NCBI RefSeq assembly: GCF_013041605.1
Contig: NZ_JABEQC010000001.1
Location: 310,001 to 374,000 of the forward strand
Reading direction: 5' to 3'
Length of the DNA stretch: 64,000 nt
From: Vibrio plantisponsor
GTDB lineage: Bacteria > Pseudomonadota > Gammaproteobacteria > Enterobacterales > Vibrionaceae
The notes beneath the pieces are model-generated. The model was not told the origin of the DNA, did no database searches, and worked only from the letters and a program-made list of their open reading frames with translations. Shown here in pieces: positions 35,387 through 45,469 of the stretch (position 1 is the stretch's first letter; the number at the start of each line of letters is the position of its first letter). The translations under genes and the position numbers were made by a program.

Positions 35387-37840
35387 TTAGCGTTTGACGG
35401 CTTCTAGCTTCCAAATATTATTCACGTAATCGCGAATACTGCGGTCAGAGCTGAACTTGCCCACCAGAGCGGTGTTAAGTATCGCCTTCTTCGCCCACCC
35501 AGCCTGATCACGGTATTGCTTATCCATGTCTTCATGCGCTTTCACATACGATGCGAAATCAGCAAGAACAAGGTATGGGTCGCCACCATCAAGCAAGCTG
35601 TCGTAAGTCGCGCGAAGTTTCGCTGGCTCACCCGGAGTGAACTCGTCTGACATCAATAGTTCCATTGATGCTTTGAGTAATGGATCCGCGTTGTAGTAGT
35701 CGTAAGGGTTGTAACCTCTTGCTTTCAGTGACTCTACGCCATCCACATCCAGGCCGAAGATGTAGATGTTCTCATCACCCACTTCTTCACGAATCTCAAC
35801 GTTTGCACCGTCCATCGTACCGATGGTTAACGCACCGTTTAGCGCCATCTTCATGTTACCGGTACCTGATGCTTCTTTACCTGCGGTAGAGATTTGCTCA
35901 GACACATCAGCCGCAGGGATGATGATCTCCGCCATGCTTACACGGTAGTCAGGAATGAAGACCACTTTCAGTTTGTTACCGATACGTGGATCGTTATTCA
36001 CTTTCTCTGCAATCTTGTTGATTGCGTAGATGATCTCTTTCGCTAGGTGGTAACCCGGCGCTGCTTTCGCTGCGAAGAACACCACACGAGGATGCACATC
36101 AAAAGATGGATCGTTGATGATACGGTGGTACAGAGAAAGAATGTGCAGCATGTTTAGGTGCTGACGTTTGTATTCGTGTAGACGTTTGATTTGAACGTCA
36201 AAGATCGCATTAGTATCAAGCTCGATACCCATGTTCTCTTTCACCCAGTTAGCCAAGCGCGCTTTGTTCTCTTTCTTCACTGCCATGAACTGCTTCTGGA
36301 ACTTCGCATCATCAGCGTACTGAGAAATCGACTCTAGTTGATCAAGATGCGCTGGCCATTGGTCACCAATTTTCTCAGTAATCAATGCAGACAGAGCTGG
36401 GTTACAGAATTTCAGCCAACGACGAGGTGTAATACCGTTAGTCACGTTCTGTAGACGACTCGGGTACAGCTCGTTGAACTCAGGGAACAAGTCACGTTTT
36501 ACTAACTCAGAGTGCAGAGCAGCAACACCGTTTACAGCGTAAGAACCCACTACACAAAGGTTTGCCATGCGCACCATGCGATGGAAGCCTTCTTCAATAA
36601 TGGACAGCTTCTGCTGTTTAGAAACATCACCCGGCCATTTCGCGCGAACTTCCTGCATAAAACGATGGTTGATCTCGTAGATGATTTCCATATGACGAGG
36701 AAGCAGACGCTGAATCAAAGACTCGCTCCATGTTTCCAGTGCTTCTGGCAACAAGGTGTGGTTGGTGTAAGCGAATGTCTTAGAACAGATGTCCCAAGCC
36801 GCTTCCCAAGATAGACCACGCTCATCGACCAAAATACGCATTAACTCAGGAATAGCGATGGTTGGGTGAGTATCGTTAAGCTGGATTGTCTCTTTCTTCG
36901 GCAGATCTTCCAGTGCAAAACCAGCACCTTCATGACGACGAAGAATGTCACGTACCGATGCCGCACTGTGGAAGTACTGTTGCATCAAACGCAGTGTTTT
37001 ACCTTTCTCATGGTTGTCGTTCGGGTAAAGCACTTTAGTAATGTTGCCCGCATCAATCAGAGAGTGCTGAGCTTCGAAGTAGTTACCGTTGTTAAAGCTC
37101 TCTAGTGAGAATGGTGCAATCGCACGACATTCCCAAAGGCGTAGCGGGTAAACAGTATCGCTTTGGTAACCTACGATTGGTAAATCCCAAGGCATTGCTT
37201 GTACCAACATGCCTGGAATCCATTTACGAACTTCTTTGCCATTCTCATGGATCACTTCAACGTGACCGTAGAAACCGATTTCTTGTTTCAGCTCAGGGCG
37301 TGCGATTTCCCAAGGGTAACCTTCTACACCACACCAAGCATCAGGCGCTTCTTTCTGATGACCTTGCTCAAAAGACTGTTTGAATAAGCCGTATTCATAA
37401 TGAAGACCGTAACCCACTGTTGGGTATTCTTGAGCAGCACATGAATCCATGAAACACGCAGCAAGACGACCAAGACCACCGTTACCCAATGAAGGGTCGC
37501 GCTCTTCTTCCAACAAATCCGTTAGGTTCTGGCCTAATTCCGCCATCGCTTCAGAAACCTGTTCATATAGGCCCATGCTAATCAGGTTGTTACCTGTTAA
37601 ACGGCCAATCAGGAACTCAAGAGATAGGTAGTTAAGGCTTTTCGCATTAACGATGCGCTCGTCTTGCTCGGTTTCAAGCATGTCGAACGTTGTTAATTCT
37701 GCTAGAGCATGACCCATAGCCAAATACCAAGAACGGCTAGAAGCATGTTCTACAGTGGTCGCGTATGTCGCGGTAAGATTACGCTTTACGTTCGCTTGGA
37801 ACGCTGCTTTATCAAACGTTTTCTGTTGCGTAGGTTTCAT
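35387..37840 (-). CDS. malP: Maltodextrin phosphorylase MalP
   Basis: An 817-residue GT35 enzyme releasing glucose-1-phosphate from maltodextrins. Family text includes SLEFLIGRLTGNNL, LGNGGLGRLAACFMDS, GYGLHYEYGLFKQ and the pyridoxal-phosphate site EASGTGNMKMALNGALTIGTMDGANVE with its Lys in MKM. Start ATG 37840. It is the first gene of the minus-strand malP-malQ-glgB group and is divergent from malT. MalT-like boxes and a CRP-like site lie in the shared gap. Confidence 0.95.
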   Translation of the reverse strand: MKPTQQKTFDKAAFQANVKRNLTATYATTVEHASSRSWYLAMGHALAELTTFDMLETEQDERIVNAKSLNYLSLEFLIGRLTGNNLISMGLYEQVSEAMAELGQNLTDLLEEERDPSLGNGGLGRLAACFMDSCAAQEYPTVGYGLHYEYGLFKQSFEQGHQKEAPDAWCGVEGYPWEIARPELKQEIGFYGHVEVIHENGKEVRKWIPGMLVQAMPWDLPIVGYQSDTVYPLRLWECRAIAPFSLESFNNGNYFEAQHSLIDAGNITKVLYPNDNHEKGKTLRLMQQYFHSAASVRDILRRHEGAGFALEDLPKKETIQLNDTHPTIAIPELMRILVDERGLSWEAAWDICSKTFAYTNHTLLPEALETWSESLIQRLLPRHMEIIYEINHRFMQEVRAKWPGDVSKQQKLSIIEEGFHRMVRMANLCVVGSYAVNGVAALHSELVKRDLFPEFNELYPSRLQNVTNGITPRRWLKFCNPALSALITEKIGDQWPAHLDQLESISQYADDAKFQKQFMAVKKENKARLANWVKENMGIELDTNAIFDVQIKRLHEYKRQHLNMLHILSLYHRIINDPSFDVHPRVVFFAAKAAPGYHLAKEIIYAINKIAEKVNNDPRIGNKLKVVFIPDYRVSMAEIIIPAADVSEQISTAGKEASGTGNMKMALNGALTIGTMDGANVEIREEVGDENIYIFGLDVDGVESLKARGYNPYDYYNADPLLKASMELLMSDEFTPGEPAKLRATYDSLLDGGDPYLVLADFASYVKAHEDMDKQYRDQAGWAKKAILNTALVGKFSSDRSIRDYVNNIWKLEAVKR

Positions 37841-37906
37841 CGAGAAATCTCTCTTATCAGTTCTAATTCATCTGTGCCATATCCTGCCCGTACAACAAAA
37901 TGTAAA

Positions 37907-37940
37907 CATCCTCCCAAGTTGTCATGAATTTAGGAGGAGG
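37907..37940. promoter_or_regulatory. MalT-like boxes upstream of malP
   Basis: TAGGAGGAGG (37931-37940, plus) and TGGGAGGATG (37907-37916, minus) each match GGGGAGGAGG at 8 of 10 positions. They lie 67-100 bp upstream of malP, in the 531-bp malP-malT gap. Confidence 0.55.
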
Positions 37941-38016
37941 AGTGAGGGCGTAGAGGGTGTAGCACTTAAGTCGGAGTGATCAATCTCTCATTGATAATCC
38001 AATCCGCGAGATTCTG

Positions 38017-38032
38017 AGTGATTGAGATCACA
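38017..38032. promoter_or_regulatory. Candidate CRP site
   Basis: AGTGA-TTGAGA-TCACA matches the CRP core TGTGA-N6-TCACA at 9 of 10 positions. It lies between malP and malT and may act on either promoter; E. coli malT is CRP-dependent. Confidence 0.65.
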
Positions 38033-38371
38033 ACGACTGCCTCAATAACCTTAGACGGGGTTTAAACAGCTCGGAGATTCAAGCAGTGCTCCTTTTGCTC
38101 ATAATGTATACTTCGTCACACTAAAATTATCGTTTTTACTCAAATTACATAAAATTTCGTACAAACCACCTGCCAACCAAACGGGTCGCTTGGTAATTTT
38201 ATTGATCAGGTTCACAAATTAGGGGCGTAGTCTGCTTAAGAATGTGAATAGTGCGAGATTCGAGAAAGGGATCAATAAACGTAGTGAAAAACATCAAGTA
38301 ACATCGTTGCCACAAAAGTGACAGAGATCTCTGTTTTCTCCTCTTATTATTTGATCGAAGGGAGATCAAGA

Positions 38372-41080
38372 ATGTGGATTCCTTCTAAACTGACGCGCCC
38401 CGGCCGCTTGCACAACGCAATTGTTCGCCCAAGAGTGCTGGACATTTTGCATAACGCCACTTGCTATAAGTTAGTGCTATTTCGCTCCCCAGCTGGCTAT
38501 GGCAAAACCACCATGGCGGCTCAGTGGCTTGCAGATAAACCTCATGTTGGTTGGTACAGCATTGACGATAGTGACAACGATCCTTTCCGATTCTTAAACT
38601 ATTTCCTACAAGCGATCAATAAAGCAACGGATCAAAGCTGCCCGAATGCGCAAAAGCTGGCGGAAAAACGTCAGTTCTCTTCGATTCATTCACTGTTTAG
38701 TGAAGTGTTCACCGAAATGGCGCACTACCACCAAGAATGTTATGTGGTGTTGGATGACTATCATCTGCTGTCCGATGACGAAATTCATGAAGCGATGCGC
38801 TTTTTCATCAAACACATGCCGGACAACATGACCTTAGTGGTTACCAGCCGCGCCGCGCCGCCACTGGGCACGGCAAACTTGCGTGTACGTGATTTGATGA
38901 TCGAGATTGGTAACGAACTGCTGGCATTCGACACCGAAGAGACCACTCGTTTCTTTAATCAACGAGTTACCGATGGTGTTGATGACACCACTGCAAACAG
39001 CTTACGTGATTATGTGGAAGGCTGGCCTTCAGCGTTGCAACTTATCGCTCTGCAAGCCCAATATCAAAAGCGTACGCTGGAGCAAAGTGCGGAATCTGTT
39101 TCTCAGTTCAACCACGCACATTTGTGGGATTACTTGGTGGAGGAGGTATTTGACCTTCTTGACAACGAAACCCGTCAGTTCCTGATGCAGTGTTCGGTTC
39201 TGGAACACTTCAACGATTCACTGGTTACCGCACTGACTAAGCGCGACGATGCGCTGAGTATGATTGAGTCGCTAAACCGCTTCGGCTTGTTTATCTACCC
39301 GCTGGAAGGCGAACATAACTGGTATCGCTTCCACAATTTGTTTGGCGAATTCCTTGCCCACCAGCGTCTGGCGCGCATTCCTCAGCAAGAGCACGACTTA
39401 CACCGCGAAGCGTCACTGGCTTGGTTGGAAATGTCTAACCCGCACCAAGCTTTGCGTCATGCCAAAATCGCTCAGGATACCGATTTACTCGCCACCATTT
39501 TAAGCAAACACGGCTGGAGCATGTTCAACCAGGGCGAATTGGAGATGCTGGAGTCTTCAATCAACCTACTTTCGCCTACTCAGCTATATAGCGAACCTAA
39601 GCTCTGCATGCTTCAAGCTTGGCTTGCGCAAAGTCAGCACAGATACAACGATGTCGGTGCCCTGCTTTCCAAAGCTGATGAAGAGATGGCAAAGCTTAAT
39701 GTGGAACTGTCGAGCAAAGAGCAAGGTGAATTCAACGCATTACGCGCTCAGGTTGCGATTAACCAGAACGAACCGGAAAAAGCTTTAGAGCTCGCTGAAT
39801 TAGCGTTAAGCCAGCTCGATAACACCATCTATCGCAGTCGAATTGTAGCAACGTCGGTTGTGGGTGAAGTTAACCACGTATTAGGTCAACTCAGCCGTGC
39901 TCTGCCAATGATGCAGCAGACCGAGAAACTGGCTCGCCAGTATCAGGTTTATCATCAGGCACTTTGGGCATTATTGCAGCAAAGCGAAATTCTGATTGCT
40001 CAGGGTTATGTTCAAGCCGCTTATGAAGTTCAGGACAATGCGTTCAAACTGATTGAAGAACATCAACTTCACCAGCTGCCATTGCATGAATTCTTGTTAC
40101 GCGTGCGTGCACAAATTCTCTGGTGTTGGAACCGTTTGGATGAAGCCGAAGAATGTGCCTACAAGGGTTTGGACGTTCTCGGTAATCACTCACCAAGTAA
40201 ACATCTGCACAGTTATTCTATGCTGGCGCGTATCTCGGTTGGCCGTGGCGAGCTGGACAAAGCCAGTCGCTTTATTGAGCAGATTCTGCACCTGATGAAG
40301 CAGTCTAGCTATCACGTCGACTGGACAGCGAACGCGTCGCTTTCATTGCTGCTTTACTGGCAAGCCCGCGGTGATGTGGATTCGATTCAGAATTGGCTGA
40401 ATACCTCAACTCGACCAGAAAGAGCGTGTAACCACTTCTCTCAACTGCAATGGCGCAACATTGCCCGTGCTCAAATTAACTTGGGCTTGATGGAAGAAGC
40501 CCAACAAACGTTGGAATTCATGCAACAAGAAGCGAAGAAGTATCAGTTAATTACCGATATCAACCGTAATCTGATTGTTGAGTCGATTATGGCGACAACT
40601 CTTGGCAAAGAAGAGGAAGCACGCGATAAGCTTAAGCAAGCGTTAGCACTCACTAACCAAACCGGTATGATTGGCAACTTCCTGATCGACGGTGCCAAAG
40701 TGGGTCATGTGTTGGAGAAACTGATTCAACGCGGTGAACTGGGCGATTTAGAACGCCACCGTGCGCAACAATTAATGAAAGAAATTTCAACCACCCAACG
40801 CAGCCGCTCTGTGCATTTTGATGAAGAGTTTGTAGAGAAACTGATCAATCACCCGAACATTCCGGAGTTAGTACGTACTAGCCCACTAACCCAACGTGAA
40901 TGGCAAGTGTTAGGTTTGATCTATTCCGGTTTCAGCAATGAACAAATTGCACAGGAACTTGATGTGGCAGGAACAACCATCAAAACTCACATTCGCAATC
41001 TATATCAGAAACTCAATATTGCCAACCGCAAAGAAGCGGTTCACACCGCTGAGAATCTGCTGCAATTGATGGGATATTAA
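38372..41080 (+). CDS. malT: Maltose regulon activator MalT
   Basis: A 902-residue STAND-class ATP-dependent activator; E. coli MalT is of practically the same length. The P-loop [13 protein letters not shown] is near residues 38-49, the Walker B-like [11 protein letters not shown] lies further on, a long TPR-like helical sensor fills the middle, and a LuxR-type helix-turn-helix ends the protein ([43 protein letters not shown]). Maltotriose and ATP activate the family. The frame is open from 38318, but ATG 38372 with GGGAG upstream gives the typical [10 protein letters not shown] start. Confidence 0.96.
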   Translation: MWIPSKLTRPGRLHNAIVRPRVLDILHNATCYKLVLFRSPAGYGKTTMAAQWLADKPHVGWYSIDDSDNDPFRFLNYFLQAINKATDQSCPNAQKLAEKRQFSSIHSLFSEVFTEMAHYHQECYVVLDDYHLLSDDEIHEAMRFFIKHMPDNMTLVVTSRAAPPLGTANLRVRDLMIEIGNELLAFDTEETTRFFNQRVTDGVDDTTANSLRDYVEGWPSALQLIALQAQYQKRTLEQSAESVSQFNHAHLWDYLVEEVFDLLDNETRQFLMQCSVLEHFNDSLVTALTKRDDALSMIESLNRFGLFIYPLEGEHNWYRFHNLFGEFLAHQRLARIPQQEHDLHREASLAWLEMSNPHQALRHAKIAQDTDLLATILSKHGWSMFNQGELEMLESSINLLSPTQLYSEPKLCMLQAWLAQSQHRYNDVGALLSKADEEMAKLNVELSSKEQGEFNALRAQVAINQNEPEKALELAELALSQLDNTIYRSRIVATSVVGEVNHVLGQLSRALPMMQQTEKLARQYQVYHQALWALLQQSEILIAQGYVQAAYEVQDNAFKLIEEHQLHQLPLHEFLLRVRAQILWCWNRLDEAEECAYKGLDVLGNHSPSKHLHSYSMLARISVGRGELDKASRFIEQILHLMKQSSYHVDWTANASLSLLLYWQARGDVDSIQNWLNTSTRPERACNHFSQLQWRNIARAQINLGLMEEAQQTLEFMQQEAKKYQLITDINRNLIVESIMATTLGKEEEARDKLKQALALTNQTGMIGNFLIDGAKVGHVLEKLIQRGELGDLERHRAQQLMKEISTTQRSRSVHFDEEFVEKLINHPNIPELVRTSPLTQREWQVLGLIYSGFSNEQIAQELDVAGTTIKTHIRNLYQKLNIANRKEAVHTAENLLQLMGY

Positions 41081-41084
41081 GTAC

Positions 41085-41117
41085 AAAAAAATGCCGCTCT
41101 ATTAAAGCGGCATTTTT
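41085..41117. terminator. Bidirectional intrinsic terminator
   Basis: AAATGCCGCT and AGCGGCATTT pair with A and T runs on both sides, between convergent malT and the end of the FtsK-like operon. Confidence 0.88.
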
Positions 41118-41118
41118 A

Positions 41119-43518
41119 TTAACCTTTGTCTATATTCACCTGATGTTTGGTGTTGTTTTTACTGTGAGAAACCCACAGGCGCTTGGTTTGATATCCCGGA
41201 GCACTCACTTGAACATCATAGTTCCCCGCCGGTAACATCATGCCCGGTTCATATCCAGGTTTGATGTTCATCACTCGAATCGTCGCCTGTTGGACATTAG
41301 TTAGTACCTCAAACGGCATATCTTTCAACTGACCGGTACTATTAATCGCTTGCTTCTGCTCTTCAAACCCTTTGCGCATTTCAGCCGAAGCTAACGCTTT
41401 AGGAGGGTTAAGTTTAGCCATCACATGCTTGTCTAATTCACCAATCGAATGCTCTAGCGTATTTTTAAACAACTGGGTAATCATCATGTTTTGATCAAGC
41501 TTAGCTCCTACCGGTTGCACTATCGGTTGAGTATGTAATACCCATTTAAGCGCAATAGAGCCGACAGGAGAGACGGTTTCATCGAACTTGTCTAAAAAGT
41601 ACGATGTGGTTGATTTCTCCTCGGTGAACTTTGAGCTTCCAACCCAAAGTGGCACCGCAAACACTGCAAAAATAAGTAATGCTGATAAGACAGGGCCGAC
41701 GTACTTCTCTGCCGGATGTTGATGCTCAGAAAAGTCTTTATGGTAGTCGACCAAGGCCCAGAACTTAAATGGCAACTTCACCACGGTGAGCAAGACCAGC
41801 AACAAAGAGAGCGACATTGAAATTGGCGGAACAATAATCGAACGTAAGGCTGATTTACCATTCTCAGCCAATGGGCCTCCATCTTCAAACTGAGAGCGAG
41901 CCGATTCAATATAACGCAGCCAGTATTCTGTCTCACGCTGGATATTGACCTTGATAACCTTGTCATGGAACTGGCGGTTGTTCCAATCAGCCATCATTGG
42001 TTTAACGTAATTACGCTCTCCCATCTTTGCCAAAATGCGTTCTTGAATCTGAGGATCGGTTTGGAACTGACTCCATGAAAGGTTCGGTTTTAGATCTAAT
42101 CCTCGTTGTGCCATTTCTGCTTTCCACTGACGTTTGGTCTCTTCTCTTACTCGATTTTTAACCACATTTTTAAACGTAGTAATCTGAGAAACCTGCCAGT
42201 TAGACGGAAGCTGGATACCTTTATCAGCAACGCGCTTACGCACTTTGCTTGATGTTGTCGGGTGTGAACGGAAAGTTTGGATTCGATCTATCCCCATTGG
42301 ATAGCCAGTCTCTTTTTGAAACTTATCTTTCCACAGCACTAATATTCGAGGGCGGTACTCTGCAACGTCATCAGTGTATACCATTCGTATATTTTGTTCG
42401 CCACCTTGACCTGTCACTAACTCTAAACCAGCCACCACAGCAGAAAGTCCGAGACTCCAAGCGGTGTCTGACAACGTTGTGGTTCCTTTGGTTCTGCCTA
42501 CTTCACGAACCAACCAATAATCCATTTCCTTGTAAGGTAACCCGGCGTTCTTTAGCGTTTTAACATAGCTTTTCTCAACGTCAGTAATACAGCTATTCAA
42601 ACGCTCTTGCCTGTTTTTCTTACCACCATAGCTATCAATACATTTGTTGCGTTTTTCAAAATGATTGAAGATTTTTGGTGCTATTTTTTGCGCTCTAGCT
42701 TCCGCTCGGGCCATATAAGCTTTTTCAGCGTTTTCATAGTCTTTCCAGCCTTGAGATATCTGTGTTTCGACATCTTCCCATGCTTTGTTGGCTCTTGATG
42801 ACGCACTATTCATCGAGGTGTTATAACGATCAACACCTGTCATGTACTGTTTATATGAGTCCGCGATCTGATCACGCATTTTCTTATAATCATTAAAATA
42901 ATCATCAAACTGCGAGTTCGCTTTGTTCTCAATGTAACGACTTAAGATATCGCGCTTTTTAGACTCAACGTGCTGAATAAACTCATCATTGGCATACACA
43001 AGCCCGCCCATCATCGCAAGGAATGTCATCTCACTCGGAGAGGATGCATAATCAGCCTGATACGGAATCCCTTTAATTTGAACCGCGTTGGCAGCCAAAC
43101 TGGAACGTAGCACGGAGGCAAAAAAGGCTTCTTGTCGCTGCTGTGAAGTCGATGGTTCAACCAGCCATTTGTCGATCAATAGCTTCTGACCGAAGAACAC
43201 TGTAGGCCAAACGAAAATGGCCACCAGTATTAAGCTACCAATGGCTCTTGGTGCTGTGCTAACCAACTTACCTTTAAGCAGTAAGTCAGCAATCAACAGA
43301 GTGACACCCAAACCGGAAATTGAGCGTCCAAACAACTCAATTAGGTGAAGGGTTTGATCGTCAACATTTGCTCCACCAGCTACTTCAACGAGCTTGGCAT
43401 TGAACACCATCTCTGGAACAAGATAGACAAGAGACAACACAAACAAGGTAATGGCAAACCATTTCGGTTTCGGCTTCGTCGCTATCGATGTAGCGTTTTT
43501 TTTATTGCTTTCTGACAT
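41119..43518 (-). CDS. Five-TM membrane protein with large coiled-coil region and C-terminal PEGA-like domain
   Basis: I do not recognise this 799-residue protein as a whole. Three hydrophobic helices lie at about 20-38, 62-82 and 92-112, followed by a soluble region of about 440 residues that is helical and charged (coiled coil near 180-290). Two more helices lie at 558-578 and 606-624. The C-terminus (about 743-795) is PEGA-like: RVMNIKPGYEPGMMLPAGNYDVQVSAPGYQTK. Such ends are found in envelope and SUMF1-type proteins. It is the last gene of the eight-gene operon, 10 bp after the lipoprotein gene. It could be the inner-membrane platform of the system (inference). Confidence 0.75.
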   Translation of the reverse strand: MSESNKKNATSIATKPKPKWFAITLFVLSLVYLVPEMVFNAKLVEVAGGANVDDQTLHLIELFGRSISGLGVTLLIADLLLKGKLVSTAPRAIGSLILVAIFVWPTVFFGQKLLIDKWLVEPSTSQQRQEAFFASVLRSSLAANAVQIKGIPYQADYASSPSEMTFLAMMGGLVYANDEFIQHVESKKRDILSRYIENKANSQFDDYFNDYKKMRDQIADSYKQYMTGVDRYNTSMNSASSRANKAWEDVETQISQGWKDYENAEKAYMARAEARAQKIAPKIFNHFEKRNKCIDSYGGKKNRQERLNSCITDVEKSYVKTLKNAGLPYKEMDYWLVREVGRTKGTTTLSDTAWSLGLSAVVAGLELVTGQGGEQNIRMVYTDDVAEYRPRILVLWKDKFQKETGYPMGIDRIQTFRSHPTTSSKVRKRVADKGIQLPSNWQVSQITTFKNVVKNRVREETKRQWKAEMAQRGLDLKPNLSWSQFQTDPQIQERILAKMGERNYVKPMMADWNNRQFHDKVIKVNIQRETEYWLRYIESARSQFEDGGPLAENGKSALRSIIVPPISMSLSLLLVLLTVVKLPFKFWALVDYHKDFSEHQHPAEKYVGPVLSALLIFAVFAVPLWVGSSKFTEEKSTTSYFLDKFDETVSPVGSIALKWVLHTQPIVQPVGAKLDQNMMITQLFKNTLEHSIGELDKHVMAKLNPPKALASAEMRKGFEEQKQAINSTGQLKDMPFEVLTNVQQATIRVMNIKPGYEPGMMLPAGNYDVQVSAPGYQTKRLWVSHSKNNTKHQVNIDKG

Positions 43519-43528
43519 TGTTAAGTAC

Positions 43529-44989
43529 TTAGTTTGGAATTTCTAAAGTGATCGACGTTTGTTCTATTTCAAACGCCTCGTCTTCAGGTATGAGAACTAG
43601 GCTGCCCTCAGGTCGCTGAGACGTGGTCTTTTTCGTTTCAGGTGATGCTGAGGCATTGCTCAGCCCATAGGAGTTCAATAAGCGAACCTTGCCGCTTGCG
43701 GTGAGGTAATGGTTATCGGCCAAATACATTCGTTGCTGCTCGAGGCGAGTAAAGTCCGCATCTTTCGGTAATTGCATAATGGCTCGACCATAAGCGGTCG
43801 TCGGCTGATACAAGCTCGACTTTGAAACCAGCTCTGGATATAAACGGTGGCAAAACTCGAATTTCGACGTATCCATAATCACTTCATCAGGAAGAGAGCG
43901 ACCAGCGCGGCTTAATTCTTGTAACTGTGACTGATGGTACTCAGTACCATTAATGCTATAGGTGGCAACTCGTGCCAGACCCGCCGCTTTTGAACGGGTG
44001 TAAATAGTGGAAGCCTTCACAAAGCTCCGAATATCAACATGCAAACCACTGTTGGCTCCAAGCGCATTTCGAACGGTTTGAGCAGAGTGCTTGTTCGATT
44101 TCGAACGCGAACGTTTTCTTGACTCGTAATCAGAAACCCAGTTAATCGAACGACTGTACTTCTGATACAGAACATCCGATTTAGCCGCCCTACGAGCGAC
44201 TTTTTTAACTTCATTAATTGACTTTGCGTCTGGCTCCCATATGTAGCCCAAGTACACACTCGAGTTCACTTCGCGCATCGATTTAAGAACTTTGAACTCT
44301 AAAGAGCTGTAGAAGTAACTTCCTTGGGGTAATACAGAAACAACCATGCGGTTAAGCTGCGCAAGCTCGACTAAATCCGCATCCTCTTTGATTTCAATGT
44401 TCAGTTGCTGTCCTGGCAGGCGAGTTTTCGCCCATTGTTCAAACACATCAATCGCGTAAGGTGCACGTTCATTGGTCAAGTTGCCATCTTTGTCTCGCAC
44501 CACCAAGGTGTTCCAGTCTTTCCCTTTAACGCGAGAAATACGTAAGTTCTTACCATCGCGGCGTCCCGTCGCTCGTCCGCTGATGCTGTCATGGTGCACG
44601 ACCCAGTATCCGTCTCGAGTCATCATCACATCAATTTCAACGCCATCAAAGCCACCCAAAGCGCCCATCAGAACTGATGTCAGCGAGTTTTCAGGGTAGT
44701 TGTAATGACCGCGGTGAGCATAAACGTTAATTGGGCATTGCTCAGAGTTTAAGTAAGCCGGAGTTTGGCCCGCCGTCCAGTACAAGCCTCGCGTATTAAG
44801 CGCATATTGAATGTCTTTCACTTCTTCTGGTGTGTAGTGCGACATTTTTAACACGCGCCCTTCAGCTCCGAGTGGTAGTGCTTCTAGTCCTGCCACCTCA
44901 TCACTGTAATCAACGCTCTTATTGGCACAGCCCGCGAGGAGCATGAGAGAAGCAGCACAAAGTAGTTTGATTATCCGTTTTCCCATCAT
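43529..44989 (-). CDS. Lipoprotein with glycerophosphodiester phosphodiesterase (GDPD)-like domain
   Basis: A 486-residue exported lipoprotein: lipobox LAGC with Cys21. The GDPD domain begins at INVYAHRGHYNYPENSL (His92, Arg93), then GVEIDVMMTRDGYWVVHHD (Glu118, Asp120, His133) and NIEIKE, so the usual metal and catalytic residues are present. It has an insert rich in Arg, Ser and Lys (SRKRSRSKSNKHS) and a C-terminal tail of about 100 residues unlike standard GlpQ. Substrate could be phospholipid headgroups or another phosphodiester in the envelope. ATG 44989 and 44986 are equally possible. Its place inside the FtsK-like operon is unexpected. Confidence 0.82.
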   Translation of the reverse strand: MMGKRIIKLLCAASLMLLAGCANKSVDYSDEVAGLEALPLGAEGRVLKMSHYTPEEVKDIQYALNTRGLYWTAGQTPAYLNSEQCPINVYAHRGHYNYPENSLTSVLMGALGGFDGVEIDVMMTRDGYWVVHHDSISGRATGRRDGKNLRISRVKGKDWNTLVVRDKDGNLTNERAPYAIDVFEQWAKTRLPGQQLNIEIKEDADLVELAQLNRMVVSVLPQGSYFYSSLEFKVLKSMREVNSSVYLGYIWEPDAKSINEVKKVARRAAKSDVLYQKYSRSINWVSDYESRKRSRSKSNKHSAQTVRNALGANSGLHVDIRSFVKASTIYTRSKAAGLARVATYSINGTEYHQSQLQELSRAGRSLPDEVIMDTSKFEFCHRLYPELVSKSSLYQPTTAYGRAIMQLPKDADFTRLEQQRMYLADNHYLTASGKVRLLNSYGLSNASASPETKKTTSQRPEGSLVLIPEDEAFEIEQTSITLEIPN

Positions 44990-44994
44990 TTCCT

Positions 44995-45447
44995 TTAACC
45001 TACCAATGGTGTTACATGACGGTTAGCAGCGGTAATTTGCGCCGAAATGTTTTGCTGCTGCTCCTCAACCTGCATTGTCAGATTGGTACTGCTTCTCAAA
45101 CCTCGCTCCCTCTCTTCAGCTTGCACGCTCGTTTCAGCCATCACTTGATTGAAATGTTCGTGATGATGTGCCGAATCAATCAACAAACGTTGTAACAATT
45201 CGAAGCGGGAAGCACTGGTATTTTTTACATCGAGATACTGCTGACCAAATTTCAGCAGTTGGCCATACCCTTCACATAAGGGCGACATATTGCGAGTATT
45301 GACATTGCGACCAGCATTGTCGTTCCAACGCATTCGCAGGTTTTCCCAGTTCTCTTCGAAGTGGCTTTTAGCATAGGAAGTGTTTTCTTTGTCTTCCTCT
45401 AACTGCTTCAACTTTGTCCTGTAATAGCTAGGTTCAAATGAAGGCAT
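44995..45447 (-). CDS. Small helical protein with W-x-D motif
   Basis: A 150-residue protein of no recognised family. It is helical and charged, with ENWENLRMRWNDNAGRNVNTRNMSPL near residues 32-57; a Trp-Asn-Asp followed by Gly-Arg is reminiscent of the turn of WXG-type secretion substrates, though this is weak evidence. The C-terminal half is Gln/Glu-rich coiled coil. No signal peptide or membrane segment. It ends 5 bp before the lipoprotein gene and follows the 339-residue coiled-coil gene by 22 bp. Confidence 0.65.
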   Translation of the reverse strand: MPSFEPSYYRTKLKQLEEDKENTSYAKSHFEENWENLRMRWNDNAGRNVNTRNMSPLCEGYGQLLKFGQQYLDVKNTSASRFELLQRLLIDSAHHHEHFNQVMAETSVQAEERERGLRSSTNLTMQVEEQQQNISAQITAANRHVTPLVG

Positions 45448-45469
45448 ATTTCTCGTATTCCGTTATTGT

